A stretch of DNA of 64,000 bases from Bacillus licheniformis DSM 13 = ATCC 14580 (GCF_000011645.1 NC_006270.3:3432501-3496500); one strand, 5' to 3'. Positions 24,176-32,340 are shown, counted from the first letter of the stretch. A program made the numbers and translations. Notes: generated by a model from the letters alone, not told the origin.

Positions 24176-24604
24176 TCATTTCACCCTTTGAAGTCTTTTC
24201 ACATCATCAATATTCATTTGATAGTCAGCCTCTCGGACGGCAGCAGCAAATGATTCAATCCCTTTTTCCCAAAGACCGTGACGCTCAATGATTTCCGAAA
24301 ACTCTTCAACGTCATGCTCGCGGATCCCCCAGCTGTCGGGATCTTCTGCGGGCCCGTACATAGTAACCCATTTGCTTGAGTCATTCGGATCCGGTTCCTC
24401 CCATTCCGCGCGGGTAAAATGACAAAGCTCATGATCGACCAGGGCGGCGCGCTGCTCTGGGTTCATCGTCTTCCAGGCTTCCTTATTGATGAATACAAAA
24501 AGCATGTAATCGGTCATATGGCGCTCAAAGGCCGTGCATTTTTTTGCCTTCCCGGCCCATTTGTTGTTACCTTCCCGGATGTAAAAACCAATGTGTTTCT
24601 TCAT
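24176..24604 (-). CDS. Putative zinc metallopeptidase, phage type
   Basis: 142 residues. HELCH at residues 58-62 fits the HExxH zinc site, in VDHELCHFTRAEWEE. Downstream acidic and His residues (IREHDVEEFSEIIERHG) could supply the third ligand. Phage metallopeptidase-domain proteins with this pattern are common in Bacillus phages; their substrates are unknown. The start overlaps the preceding small ORF by 38 bases. Confidence 0.78.
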   Translation of the reverse strand: MKKHIGFYIREGNNKWAGKAKKCTAFERHMTDYMLFVFINKEAWKTMNPEQRAALVDHELCHFTRAEWEEPDPNDSSKWVTMYGPAEDPDSWGIREHDVEEFSEIIERHGLWEKGIESFAAAVREADYQMNIDDVKRLQRVK

Positions 24605-24695
24605 CTTTTAAATGTGGGTGATGCTTATCGATTAAACTTTCGGCCAACTGCCGCACCTCTTGTGATTCTTCAAAACCTACAAATGCCATGGTCAT
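24567..24695 (-). CDS. Small ORF coupled to the FbpA-like gene
   Basis: 42 codons: MTMAFVGFEESQEVRQLAES, then LIDKHHPHLKDEETHWF. The ATG overlaps the stop of the upstream FbpA-like gene as ATGA, the coupling pattern used through this cluster. It overlaps the metallopeptidase start by 38 bases. No family is recognised. Confidence 0.45.
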   Translation of the reverse strand: MTMAFVGFEESQEVRQLAESLIDKHHPHLKDEETHWFLHPGR

Positions 24696-24862
24696 TTTCC
24701 CCTTTCAATCAATTTCTTTTTGAATATTGCGTCTAATTCAGCCAATGAAAGCTCGTACAGCTGCCGGCCGTCAGGCGTTTTAAAATACCCCATTTTAAGC
24801 AGCCGCGCTTTAAGCTCGTCCTTTTTCCTTTCACAATAAAGGGCCTTCATTAATTCATTCAC
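24692..24862 (-). CDS. FbpA-like (Fur-regulated basic protein family) small protein
   Basis: 56 residues from GTG at 24862, with AAAGGGGGG six bases upstream and a GTGA overlap with the ERCC4 gene. The pattern KDELKARLLKMGYFKTPDG then RQLYELSLAELDAIF matches the Fur-regulated basic protein FbpA family. In B. subtilis, members help the iron-sparing response. Phage members are frequent and their role is unknown. No Fur box is seen here. Confidence 0.65.
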   Translation of the reverse strand: MNELMKALYCERKKDELKARLLKMGYFKTPDGRQLYELSLAELDAIFKKKLIERGK

Positions 24863-25398
24863 ACAAGGCCCCCCTTTAACAGCTCCCGGGCCATATAATG
24901 AAAATGGTGATAGATATAGTTTCCGGTCGCGCTCGGATTAATAAAAACGGTTGAGAAATTGTAACGGACTTCAAACGTTTTTAAGCTGCCAAGCAAAGAT
25001 TGCGGCTTATATTGTGAGCGATATTTTCCGTTCAATATTTTTTGGTAGCCTTCCAGATCCTCCACAAGAAGAGTGAAGGGGTGTTTGGCTGCACGGATCA
25101 ATTCATTTTCAAACCGAGAACGGTCCTTAATGGATTGAACCAGCTCATCAACTCCATTTTTCCGTTCGATAGCAGCGTTCAAATACATGTCCCGGCTAAT
25201 CCCGTATTCCTCGTTTTTCGGGATCATGGCAGAATAGTCGCCCGTCTTCATCCCTTTGAATTTGATAGATACGTTCTTTTTGCGGAGATAGTCAAGAACA
25301 TGCTGGTTCTTCTGCTCCCTCGTATCCACAATAATGATCATGCTGTCGAGAATATTTTTTAATTCTGTATCCGAATAGTTATAGTGAATAATCGTCAT
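24859..25398 (-). CDS. ERCC4-domain nuclease
   Basis: 179 residues with XPF/ERCC4-type nuclease motifs: IIIVDTREQKN, MKTGDYSAMI, and AAIERKNGVDELVQSI (the ERK core). Members cut branched or flap DNA. It lies between replication genes and the late regulator, so a role in phage recombination or resolving replication intermediates is likely. The start overlaps the upstream stop by four bases. Confidence 0.85.
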   Translation of the reverse strand: MTIIHYNYSDTELKNILDSMIIIVDTREQKNQHVLDYLRKKNVSIKFKGMKTGDYSAMIPKNEEYGISRDMYLNAAIERKNGVDELVQSIKDRSRFENELIRAAKHPFTLLVEDLEGYQKILNGKYRSQYKPQSLLGSLKTFEVRYNFSTVFINPSATGNYIYHHFHYMARELLKGGLV

Positions 25399-25832
25399 GC
25401 TTTCTTCCCCTTAAAGTACGACATGGCCCTTTCATAGATTTCTAAAGAGAGTTTGTCCGTTTCTTCATCCTCAAAATTCGCAACGGAGCTGTTCAGATCT
25501 CTCCAGCCGTTCTCCCAAAATAGAACAAGCAATCTCGCGGCTTTGATTGCCGCATCCCACTCATGATTGAACCAGTCGTCTATTTTTGGATTCATTTCTT
25601 GATCTATGCCCATAAAATAATTGATGATTTTATCAATGGTCTGTTTGACTTTATGATCCTGCACTGAGTATTCACCTTTTAAATACTGGATGATCCGTTT
25701 TTTATGTGACTGAACAAATTCCACAAGTTCTGGATAGACGTTCTCCGGATGCTCAATATAAAGGTCATCCCCATCCAGAACTAAAGGTGAACCTAAAAAG
25801 GCAAGGTCTTCACAAATTTGTTTTGGGTGCAT
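25395..25832 (-). CDS. Phage protein with TubC-docking-like N-terminus, function unknown
   Basis: 145 residues from the ATG at 25832, chosen for its GGTGAGGGAA ribosome site. Residues 1-55 (LAFLGSPLVLDGDDLYIEHP, VQSHKKRIIQYLKG) resemble the small TubC-type docking fold often seen fused in phage proteins. The C-terminal part is helical and Trp-rich (DDWFNHEWDAAIKAARLL). Function is unknown. It overlaps the upstream gene by 23 bases. Confidence 0.6.
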   Translation of the reverse strand: MHPKQICEDLAFLGSPLVLDGDDLYIEHPENVYPELVEFVQSHKKRIIQYLKGEYSVQDHKVKQTIDKIINYFMGIDQEMNPKIDDWFNHEWDAAIKAARLLVLFWENGWRDLNSSVANFEDEETDKLSLEIYERAMSYFKGKKA

Positions 25833-26181
25833 TTCCCTCACCTTTGACAAAGAGCTTATTTCCTTTACCTCGTTTGAATTCATAACCATAGGTAGCTACA
25901 ACATTATAAAAATTTCTTTTGCCTAGTAATAAGCTTTTGACCCACTTTTCATATTCTTGATAAAGTTGTTTAGCCTCAATCTGTTGTTTGGAAATTTTAG
26001 AGGAATACTTTTTCAAAAATGTTGATATTAATGATTGTTCATCATTTTCATTCCGAACACTTAGTTGTTTTTCTAAGTCTTCAATGACTTTGTTCAACCT
26101 ATCAATTTCTCTTTTTTGATTGATATACAATTTATTTTTTTCCGTTAAGGTCATTTCATCTATTTTCATTATTGAATTCAC
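25810..26181 (-). CDS. Coiled-coil protein with primase-tail-like wing domain
   Basis: 123 residues from GTG at 26181 (AAAGGAG nine to ten bases upstream). Residues 10-50 are a coiled coil (QKREIDRLNKVIEDLEKQL). Residues about 68-118 (AKQLYQEYEKWVKSLLLGKR, FYNVVATYGYEFKRGKGN) follow the same pattern as the C-terminal end of the D5 primase encoded upstream (AKELYKDYKDWCFENDEIEL, FYRQLEIRGFKKYRGN). It therefore looks like a free-standing copy of that winged-helix domain. It may bind the repeat region just upstream of it. Confidence 0.6.
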   Translation of the reverse strand: MNSIMKIDEMTLTEKNKLYINQKREIDRLNKVIEDLEKQLSVRNENDEQSLISTFLKKYSSKISKQQIEAKQLYQEYEKWVKSLLLGKRNFYNVVATYGYEFKRGKGNKLFVKGEGNAPKTNL

Positions 26182-26556
26182 GTTTGAAATCTCCTTTCAT
26201 CAATTTCTCACAGTCGTTTCCAGATAATGTCGTTACTTTTGTTGCTTTTTCAAAAAACACGCCTCACTCCTACTCTCCCAAGGGATTGAACGTTTTTTTG
26301 TTACTTTTGATACTCAAATATTTATTAACGCCCTATAAATAATTAATATATATATTTATTTTTTATTTATTTTTTCAGTAGAGGGAACATAGCAGAAAAG
26401 TATCAAAAGTAACACCAGTTTTTAACAAAAGGCCTAAACCCCTTATTGTATCAACGTTTATAGCCGATTCCATAAATTGTATAGTGTTACTTTTTTGTTA
26501 CTTTTTAATCGAGAAGCAAAACCGTAATTTAAATAGACACCTTCTATAATTAATTT
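26182..26556. other. AT-rich, repeat-bearing interval: candidate replication origin
   Basis: 375 bases without a gene. GTTACTTTTG-type repeats occur at 26232, 26300 (GTTACTTTTGATA), 26401 (the exact inverse TATCAAAAGTAAC), 26486 and 26497. Between the 26300 and 26401 copies lies a very AT-rich stretch (about 26320-26385) suited to duplex opening. It is next to the primase/helicase gene. It is interpreted as iterons plus an unwinding element; an operator cluster is the alternative. Confidence 0.5.
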
Positions 26557-28974
26557 TTATAATTTTTTTCTTTGAATACTTGTGACATTACTTTTTAATT
26601 CCGATGGATTCTGCCTCTGTTTCAAAGGATTTAATTGCTTATGCAAATCTCGGTTTTCTTTTATTAAACCGATCCCATCAAAATAATTTTTGTTATAGTT
26701 GCCGCGATATTTTTTAAATCCACGAATTTCGAGTTGCCGATAAAAAGCCCGGTTCTTCAGTTCAATTTCGTCATTTTCAAAACACCAGTCTTTGTAATCT
26801 TTATAGAGCTCCTTGGCCTCTACCTTGGCCTTCGGATGTTGGATGCATCTTTCTTCCATGAATGGACCGAGAATGTCCATATCCTCCCGATAGCCATCTG
26901 TTGCCTTCTTGATCGCTTCCGGTTCTCCCAGGCCTTCCTTCTGCCACTTCAAACAGCCCTCAACAGCCCAGCGAAGGATCCCAGGCATTTCTGCAGCCAG
27001 TTTCTGCGGCAGCTTCTTGTCTACTTTTTCTTTTGGAATCGTGACAGTAAACGGAATCAGCCGGATCCGGCGCCAAATACCTTCATCGCTGCCTTTCACG
27101 ATCGGTTTATGGTTTGTGGTAAAGAAGACTTTAAATTCCGGTGTAAACTCAAAGTATTCCTGGCGAAGAAAACGCGCTGACATCTTTTCTCCGCCAGTGA
27201 TCTGCTTCACCAACGATTCAGACAGCTGCTGTCCCTCTTCACTCTCGACAGCCGACACAAACCGGGCGCCGTCCAACCTGGCAATGTCATTGTTTATGGC
27301 GCTGTCATTTTTCTTCTTTATGAAGGTGTCGCTGTTTGTCTGCCGCCCATAGTCCCCGAACAGGTGCTGAACAGTATTGATAAAAGTTGATTTACCATTC
27401 CGACCATTTCCAAATAGAAAGAACATGACCTGTTCTGTGGTGTCCCCGGTCAGCGAATAGCCAATTGCCTTTTGCATGAAATCAATAATTTCATAGTTTG
27501 GCGTGCCCTGGTCATCTATAAAAATACTTTCCAAGAAAGTTTTCCAGTTCGGGCAGTCGGCATCAGTTTGATAAGAGATAGGAGATATTTTCGTGAAAAG
27601 CAGATCCCGATCATGCGGCAGAAGTTCGCCTGTTTTTAGATCGATCACACCGTTATCGCAATTAAAAAGATATTTGTGGGAATCCAGTTCCTGCTTCCTC
27701 ACTGAAACCATTGGCCGAACATCTAAAATTGTGTTCATCCGTATGTTGCGGCGCTCGCATTTCTTCGCCCAATCGTTCAGCTGCTTTTTTCGGAATTTGT
27801 CTTCTGTGGCCTTAGCCTCGCCGTACAACGCCCGTAATGTCTTGGCGGTGATAGCTTCAATTTTCCGTTTGCTGTCTTCTTCCCATCGCTTGCCGTTCCA
27901 GATCAGCCAGTCAAGCTCGTTACAATATCGAATATTCTTTCCGTGGTAGTAGACAATTCGTTCAGCGTTGCCGAGCTCCGTCAAATGAAACGCCGGCGGA
28001 GTGTCAATGATCTCTTCGGTATCCTCAACTTGAGAATTTTCGGGATGGGAAATATATATTTCATACGGCTGTTCCTGCTGCTCTTCCAGCAAATCAGAAA
28101 TTGTCGTATGAGTAGAATAAACGGCCGCGGCAATGGTCATTTCTCCATATGTAGCGCCATCGGATGAATGCTGCCGATCCCATTTCTCCCGGAACAAACC
28201 TGATTCGCGAAACATTGAATCCATTTTTGCGGGATCCTTATCCGTCCAGAATGCCAAATGATTACACAAAGCCATATCTGTGGCCGAGTGATCATCATTT
28301 ATCAGATGACCGTTAAACAGATCCTGAATGCTCTTCCCGTTCTTGCTGTTGAACATCCTTTCCCATATCTCCTTATTAGAGAGGTTGCTCATATCACGGG
28401 ATGAAGCAGCAGGGAGTTTGGAAGGTTTCGATTCTTCTTTTTTATCCTTCAAATATTTCTCGAAAAGCTCTTTGAGCTCGTCCGTTCGTTCTTCAACGGC
28501 CCCGATCCCGAGACTATTGCCGGTAAAGGTGAAATAACGGCCATGGCGGTATACTTCCAGCCCAAGTTCAGGATTTTTCCTACCTGTGCCCGGCCCCCGC
28601 AATGGGATCTTACCTTTTGTGATGATGTGGACTCCTTTGCCGCTGGGTGAATATTCGGTGTAACTGCTAATGGCCTGAACGATTTCCTCAGCGAATGGGG
28701 ACAAGACACCGTCCTCCACACAATGATCTATGTCTATGCCGATGAACGGATCATCTTTTGAAAACATGAAGCCGATCCCGTCATAATCTCGATCGTTATA
28801 GAATTTCAAAACGGTCGGGAATGTCGACCAGGTTCTTTTATTACTGGATTGAGCCATGCTGCCGTCAATCTGGTACGGCACTTTTGTTTTCTTACCGTCA
28901 CGTTCTTCGGAACGCCATAAAATCCACTGAGGGGCGTTTTTTAGCTCTTGCGGTATGTTTTTAAATTCGTACAT
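26557..28974 (-). CDS. D5/P4-family phage primase-helicase
   Basis: About 805 residues from ATG at 28974, chosen for AAAGGGG nine bases upstream. The N-terminal primase/polymerase-like part has NAPQWILWR, GIGFMFSKDDPFIGIDID and YSPSGKGVHII. A D5 N-terminal domain precedes the SF3 helicase, with Walker A GNGRNGKST near residue 525 and the downstream FTTNHKPIVKGSD motif. The C-terminus is a winged-helix tail. It would prime and unwind phage DNA. It is downstream of the recombination genes and upstream of the candidate origin. Confidence 0.93.
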   Translation of the reverse strand: MYEFKNIPQELKNAPQWILWRSEERDGKKTKVPYQIDGSMAQSSNKRTWSTFPTVLKFYNDRDYDGIGFMFSKDDPFIGIDIDHCVEDGVLSPFAEEIVQAISSYTEYSPSGKGVHIITKGKIPLRGPGTGRKNPELGLEVYRHGRYFTFTGNSLGIGAVEERTDELKELFEKYLKDKKEESKPSKLPAASSRDMSNLSNKEIWERMFNSKNGKSIQDLFNGHLINDDHSATDMALCNHLAFWTDKDPAKMDSMFRESGLFREKWDRQHSSDGATYGEMTIAAAVYSTHTTISDLLEEQQEQPYEIYISHPENSQVEDTEEIIDTPPAFHLTELGNAERIVYYHGKNIRYCNELDWLIWNGKRWEEDSKRKIEAITAKTLRALYGEAKATEDKFRKKQLNDWAKKCERRNIRMNTILDVRPMVSVRKQELDSHKYLFNCDNGVIDLKTGELLPHDRDLLFTKISPISYQTDADCPNWKTFLESIFIDDQGTPNYEIIDFMQKAIGYSLTGDTTEQVMFFLFGNGRNGKSTFINTVQHLFGDYGRQTNSDTFIKKKNDSAINNDIARLDGARFVSAVESEEGQQLSESLVKQITGGEKMSARFLRQEYFEFTPEFKVFFTTNHKPIVKGSDEGIWRRIRLIPFTVTIPKEKVDKKLPQKLAAEMPGILRWAVEGCLKWQKEGLGEPEAIKKATDGYREDMDILGPFMEERCIQHPKAKVEAKELYKDYKDWCFENDEIELKNRAFYRQLEIRGFKKYRGNYNKNYFDGIGLIKENRDLHKQLNPLKQRQNPSELKSNVTSIQRKKL

Positions 28975-28989
28975 GTGATAATTCCCCTT

Positions 28990-29018
28990 TAAAAACGAGG
29001 GAGCTATACACTCCCTCA
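28990..29018 (-). terminator. Intrinsic terminator between DUF669 and primase genes
   Basis: On the minus strand GAGGGAG and CTCCCTC pair over a seven-base loop and are followed by G and five T. It lies just ahead of the primase ribosome site. Confidence 0.7.
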
Positions 29019-29034
29019 TATGTGTTTTTTATGA

Positions 29035-29472
29035 TCAAAACGGTATATCATCGTCACTGATATTAATTGGTTCGGTTTCCGGTGCTGGCGCTTCTGACGG
29101 CTTAAACGCTTTGACTTCTGGATATTTCTTGCCGTTATGTTCTCTTTCCCCGACAAGCAGGCGAACCGGTTTATTCAGAAACGCCTTGGCCCATTCGATA
29201 TGATCCTTAAATTGCATTCCGTTTGGAAAACCCGCGGCCTTTGATGCTTGGTGAAATCTCCACATTGCATTTTCCGTAACGGTGAAATTGTCGTATAGAA
29301 TTTTCTGGCCCTGGCATGGCTGCTCAACGTCAGAACGAATTTCATAATCTACGACAAGGCGCTCATTTCCGGATGCAGCCGTTTTGGCTTCAAAGTTGAT
29401 AACTGTCGCTTCGTATTCTCCTGGTTTAATCGGTTCAAAAGCTTCACCTTTGCTGTGGTCTACTGTAAACAT
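29035..29472 (-). CDS. DUF669 protein, probable ssDNA-binding partner of the ATPase
   Basis: 145 residues. FEPIKPGEYEATVINFEAK and VDYEIRSDVEQPCQGQKILY are DUF669-like. The protein ends in an acidic tail finishing DDDIPF, like the protein-recruiting tip of bacterial SSB. DUF669 proteins are routinely encoded beside Sak4-like ATPases and likely bind single-stranded DNA. The start overlaps the ATPase stop by one base. Confidence 0.82.
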   Translation of the reverse strand: MFTVDHSKGEAFEPIKPGEYEATVINFEAKTAASGNERLVVDYEIRSDVEQPCQGQKILYDNFTVTENAMWRFHQASKAAGFPNGMQFKDHIEWAKAFLNKPVRLLVGEREHNGKKYPEVKAFKPSEAPAPETEPINISDDDIPF

Positions 29473-30404
29473 TATTTTTCCTCCTTAGTCTTTAAAGCTT
29501 GTAATCTATCAAGTGCGGCAGATGCCAACTTAATAGTCCATTGATCAAGTTTTTTATTTGCTTTGATCTGAAATTCTTCAATCATCTGGGCGGCTGTTTC
29601 GTTGCCGGCGACGATTGTTTTAATTTCATCAATCAATCGAATCCGTTCGGCTTCTTCCTCTGCTTTCACGTCAATACCGAGCTCAAGCCATTGGTAAAGC
29701 TTGCGGCCGACTTCTGGATTGAGCTTAAAAGAAGATCCTTCAAACATGCGGGTATTATCTTTTGATGTTTCCGCCAAATGATCAATACCAATATTGAAAT
29801 TGAGCATGAATTCATACTCCATTTCGTCTTTTTGCACAGGCTTGGTCCCGACCTTACGCGGCGCCATTTTCCCCTCACTGTTCGGCTCAACAACGTACTC
29901 AGTTTTGGTCCGAAGCGTCGCCAGAATGTGAACGTCATTTTGCGTTAACGTTTTTATTAATTTCGTAGTTTCGGGCGCAAGTTTACCCCAGTTTTGAAAT
30001 GAGTTACCTTGCATTTCCCCATGTTTTTCAACGATGCCACCTTCCCCCGCCCAATTGTGGGAAAGCGAGTCAATTATGACAACTTCTGCACCGGCTTCCT
30101 TAATTGCTTCAAGAGCCATTTGATACCGTTCTGTGGTATAAGGCGGTGTAAAATCGATGTGCTTGAAGCTGCCAATCCGTACATCATCAAATTGCAAGTT
30201 TGCATACAGTTTGGCGCGACGGTGCTCAGTATCCACAACACCAATCTTTGACCAGACTTCCTTATCACTTGCATCCGGGTATGCTTCCCGCATCATTCCG
30301 TAAGCAACTAGCAGGGCGCCGGCAGTCTTTCCGGATCCACTCGGCCCGATAAAGCCGACAATTGCCTTTTCTTTTTCACGCTGTGCGTTTGTGACTTGAA
30401 ACAT
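29472..30404 (-). CDS. Sak4/RecA-like AAA ATPase for phage recombination
   Basis: 310 residues. Walker A is GPSGSGKTAGALL near residues 18-30, and Walker B is EVVIIDSLSHNWAG near 105-115. A C-terminal helical extension (AGNETAAQMIEEFQIKANKK) follows. AAA_24/Sak4-type ATPases act with an SSB-like partner in single-strand annealing. The order Gam-ATPase-DUF669-primase supports this role. Confidence 0.85.
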   Translation of the reverse strand: MFQVTNAQREKEKAIVGFIGPSGSGKTAGALLVAYGMMREAYPDASDKEVWSKIGVVDTEHRRAKLYANLQFDDVRIGSFKHIDFTPPYTTERYQMALEAIKEAGAEVVIIDSLSHNWAGEGGIVEKHGEMQGNSFQNWGKLAPETTKLIKTLTQNDVHILATLRTKTEYVVEPNSEGKMAPRKVGTKPVQKDEMEYEFMLNFNIGIDHLAETSKDNTRMFEGSSFKLNPEVGRKLYQWLELGIDVKAEEEAERIRLIDEIKTIVAGNETAAQMIEEFQIKANKKLDQWTIKLASAALDRLQALKTKEEK

Positions 30405-30407
30405 CTA

Positions 30408-30965
30408 TTACACCTCCACTTTGAAGCTTGTGGAGGCAGGTTCTATTTCTACGCCCGGAACAACTTGTCCATTTTCATCAACGACAACCTTTTTGCCGTC
30501 CACCTCTTTAATGGACAGAGATTTTTTAAGGTCGCCCCATTTGACATCTTCTTTGATAAATTCAGTGAGACCGGCCTCTTTCACATGCTTGAGAAGCTGA
30601 TCCTTATCGGTTGGCTTAGGCTGCTCTTTAATTGTGCGGCTTTTTGACTTACCGTAAGGTGTGGAAAGTGTTTTTGCTTTTGGATCCTGAACGAGCTGCT
30701 TTGAGTGATAAACGCTGACCAGTTTTTCAAAGAACGCCAGATTGTCCGCGAGAGGTTTTAGCTCCTGAGTTTCCCATTCATCGATACGCTGCCTTTCCGT
30801 TGCCGCCAGAGCCTTGATTTCTTTTTCCTGTGTCTTTAAAGCAGCTATTTTCCGAAACGCCCAATTTAGACTATTCATGTCCGTAATCTCAAACTGTGGA
30901 CGGCTCTCCTGCTGCAGGCTATTATTTGAAATCTCGTTTAGTTCAAACGCCTGTAAAGGATTCAT
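30408..30965 (-). CDS. Gam-like host-nuclease inhibitor
   Basis: 185 residues: a helical region (NWAFRKIAALKTQEKEIKAL, ATERQRIDEWETQEL) followed by LVSVYHSKQLVQDPKAKTLS and TPYGKSKSR, the typical Gam pattern. Gam binds linear DNA ends and protects them from host RecBCD/AddAB-type nucleases. It opens the recombination module. Confidence 0.88.
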   Translation of the reverse strand: MNPLQAFELNEISNNSLQQESRPQFEITDMNSLNWAFRKIAALKTQEKEIKALAATERQRIDEWETQELKPLADNLAFFEKLVSVYHSKQLVQDPKAKTLSTPYGKSKSRTIKEQPKPTDKDQLLKHVKEAGLTEFIKEDVKWGDLKKSLSIKEVDGKKVVVDENGQVVPGVEIEPASTSFKVEV

Positions 30966-31057
30966 GTATATTGCCTCCTAATTGATTTTGTAATAAACTC
31001 CATTTAAAATAAGGTTGTTAAGTGTTGTTTTTAGTCGCCTCTGCCAAGGCGGCTTTT

Positions 31058-31300
31058 TTATTCATAAGCTGACGGATAAAATGCAGTCATTTGAATTTTC
31101 CTGTTAATTTCAGTCTCGTACCAAAAGCTATTATCATAGGAACGCTGATTAATCTCTGTGTTCAAATTTTCAGCGGCATCTTTCACGTTTTGAAGAGCTG
31201 CCTTTTCATTTTTACAGTGATAGACAATGTCAATCCTCCCACCATTTCTCAATGCATATTCGACAAGGTGCAATACTGAGTCAATCTGTTTTTGATCCAT
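31058..31300 (-). CDS. Small phage protein, function unknown
   Basis: About 80 residues from ATG at 31300 (AAAGGAGG upstream). A helix (QIDSVLHLVEYALRNGG), IDIVYHCKNEKAALQNVKDA and an aromatic C-terminus are visible. No family is recognised. A GC-rich hairpin (GTCGCCT / AAGGCGGC) follows at 31032-31052 without a clear minus-strand T run. Confidence 0.6.
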   Translation of the reverse strand: MDQKQIDSVLHLVEYALRNGGRIDIVYHCKNEKAALQNVKDAAENLNTEINQRSYDNSFWYETEINRKIQMTAFYPSAYE

Positions 31301-31391
31301 TTTCATCCTCCTTTTCTACCTCGTCTTTCAAATATTCCAAAGGATATCCGTAACGGTTGATCTCCGTGATCATTGGATGTTCGATATTCAT
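31281..31391 (-). CDS. Short phage protein, YqaI-like motif
   Basis: 36 codons containing NIEHPMITEINRYGYP, a short motif seen in many small phage proteins of the YqaI type. AAGGAG lies nine bases before the ATG, and the ATG overlaps the upstream stop as ATGA. The 3' end overlaps the next gene by 20 bases. Confidence 0.6.
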   Translation of the reverse strand: MNIEHPMITEINRYGYPLEYLKDEVEKEDENGSKTD

Positions 31392-31654
31392 TGAAACGAT
31401 CTCCTTACAGTTGAAACGTTTAATCCCCTGTTCGCAAATTTGGACGCGATTTCGTGAAGCCGAACAACCTGTTCCGGGTGCTCCATCCGTTTAAGATCCT
31501 TGCAATTTAAAATGATTGTTGCAGCAATTTCTACACATCCTTCAAAATCATGTTCCTCGATCGCGGCAGGCAATTCCGAAATAAGATCTCGCGTTGAAAT
31601 GAACAGCCTTTCCGCCTTTTCACGGTCAGCTTTTAGAAATCGGTTTAGGTTCAT
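31388..31654 (-). CDS. Small helical phage protein, function unknown
   Basis: 88 residues, all-helical in character: NRFLKADREKAERLFISTRD, LPAAIEEHDFEGCVEIAATI, CKDLKRMEHPEQVVRLHEI. No domain is recognised. It is followed by the coupled YqaI-like gene, and upstream of it lies the divergent DUF2513 gene. Confidence 0.6.
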   Translation of the reverse strand: MNLNRFLKADREKAERLFISTRDLISELPAAIEEHDFEGCVEIAATIILNCKDLKRMEHPEQVVRLHEIASKFANRGLNVSTVRRSFQ

Positions 31655-31679
31655 ACCCGTACCACCTTTCTTTTTTCGG

Positions 31680-31685
31680 TATAAT
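31680..31685 (+). promoter_or_regulatory. -10 element for the plus-strand DUF2513 gene
   Basis: A perfect TATAAT lies 29 bases before the DUF2513 ATG. No good -35 is visible 17 bases upstream, so it may need an activator or an extended -10 contact. Confidence 0.5.
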
Positions 31686-31713
31686 GTTCCTGTATAAGAC
31701 AGGAGGTGAAACT

Positions 31714-32094
31714 ATGAAACTAAATTATGATTGTGTCCGCTCAATTCTTCTAGAATTAGAGGAAAATTTAACTCTTAACGATGGCGTCACTTTATATCAG
31801 CTCAAAGATTTTGAGACATTCAAAGAGTATGGCTATGAAACTTCCGTTTACGCTTTAACCAAGTTAATCGAAGCTGACTTTTTAAACGGTTCGGTTTCGC
31901 GCGCAGACAATAAGATTGACTATATTGGTGTTGGCTCTATTACTTGGGATGGACATCAATTTTTAGACAACATTCGTGACAATGCTGTTTGGTCTAAAAC
32001 GAAAGATGCCGTTAAGTCGTTATCAAGCGTTTCCTTGTCCATACTTTCAAATGTCGGAGAAAGCATCACGAAAAAGCTTATCGGTTTAGAATAA
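31714..32094 (+). CDS. DUF2513 protein encoded against the phage operon
   Basis: 126 residues from the ATG at 31714, which has AGGAGGTGAAACT upstream. The pattern NYDCVRSILLELEENLTL, ALTKLIEADFLNGSVS and ITWDGHQFLDNIRDNAVW is that of DUF2513, a winged-helix-like family of unknown function common in prophages. It is the only plus-strand gene inside the leftward early region and carries its own -10. It is therefore a candidate lysogen-expressed cargo gene. Confidence 0.85.
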   Translation: MKLNYDCVRSILLELEENLTLNDGVTLYQLKDFETFKEYGYETSVYALTKLIEADFLNGSVSRADNKIDYIGVGSITWDGHQFLDNIRDNAVWSKTKDAVKSLSSVSLSILSNVGESITKKLIGLE

Positions 32095-32256
32095 TTTAAT
32101 TTCTACACCTTGCACTAAGGCGTAGATAAAATCTTTCTCTTTCGGATAATGATCTTCAATGAATTTTGTCAAAGAAATCAAATCGTTGGTGTCGATAGAT
32201 AATAATCTGTTGACGCCATCTTTTTTTGAATAAACAATAATATTTTTATTTGTCAT
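32086..32256 (-). CDS. Small phage protein, function unknown
   Basis: 56 residues from ATG at 32256 (AAGGAG upstream): NIIVYSKKDGVNRLLSIDTN, then LISLTKFIEDHYPKEKDF. It overlaps the convergent DUF2513 gene by nine bases at their 3' ends. No family recognised. Confidence 0.55.
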   Translation of the reverse strand: MTNKNIIVYSKKDGVNRLLSIDTNDLISLTKFIEDHYPKEKDFIYALVQGVEIKLF

Positions 32257-32340
32257 TCTTTTTACTCCTTTCACAGATTAAATGATTGTTAAGTATTCCT
32301 GATTTTATAAGTTTTCAACAATAACATTAAATCTTGGCGG

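Noticed and set aside
31032..31056. Hairpin at 31032 as a leftward terminator
   Set aside because: The T run is on the plus strand only; on the minus strand the stem is not followed by a T tract.
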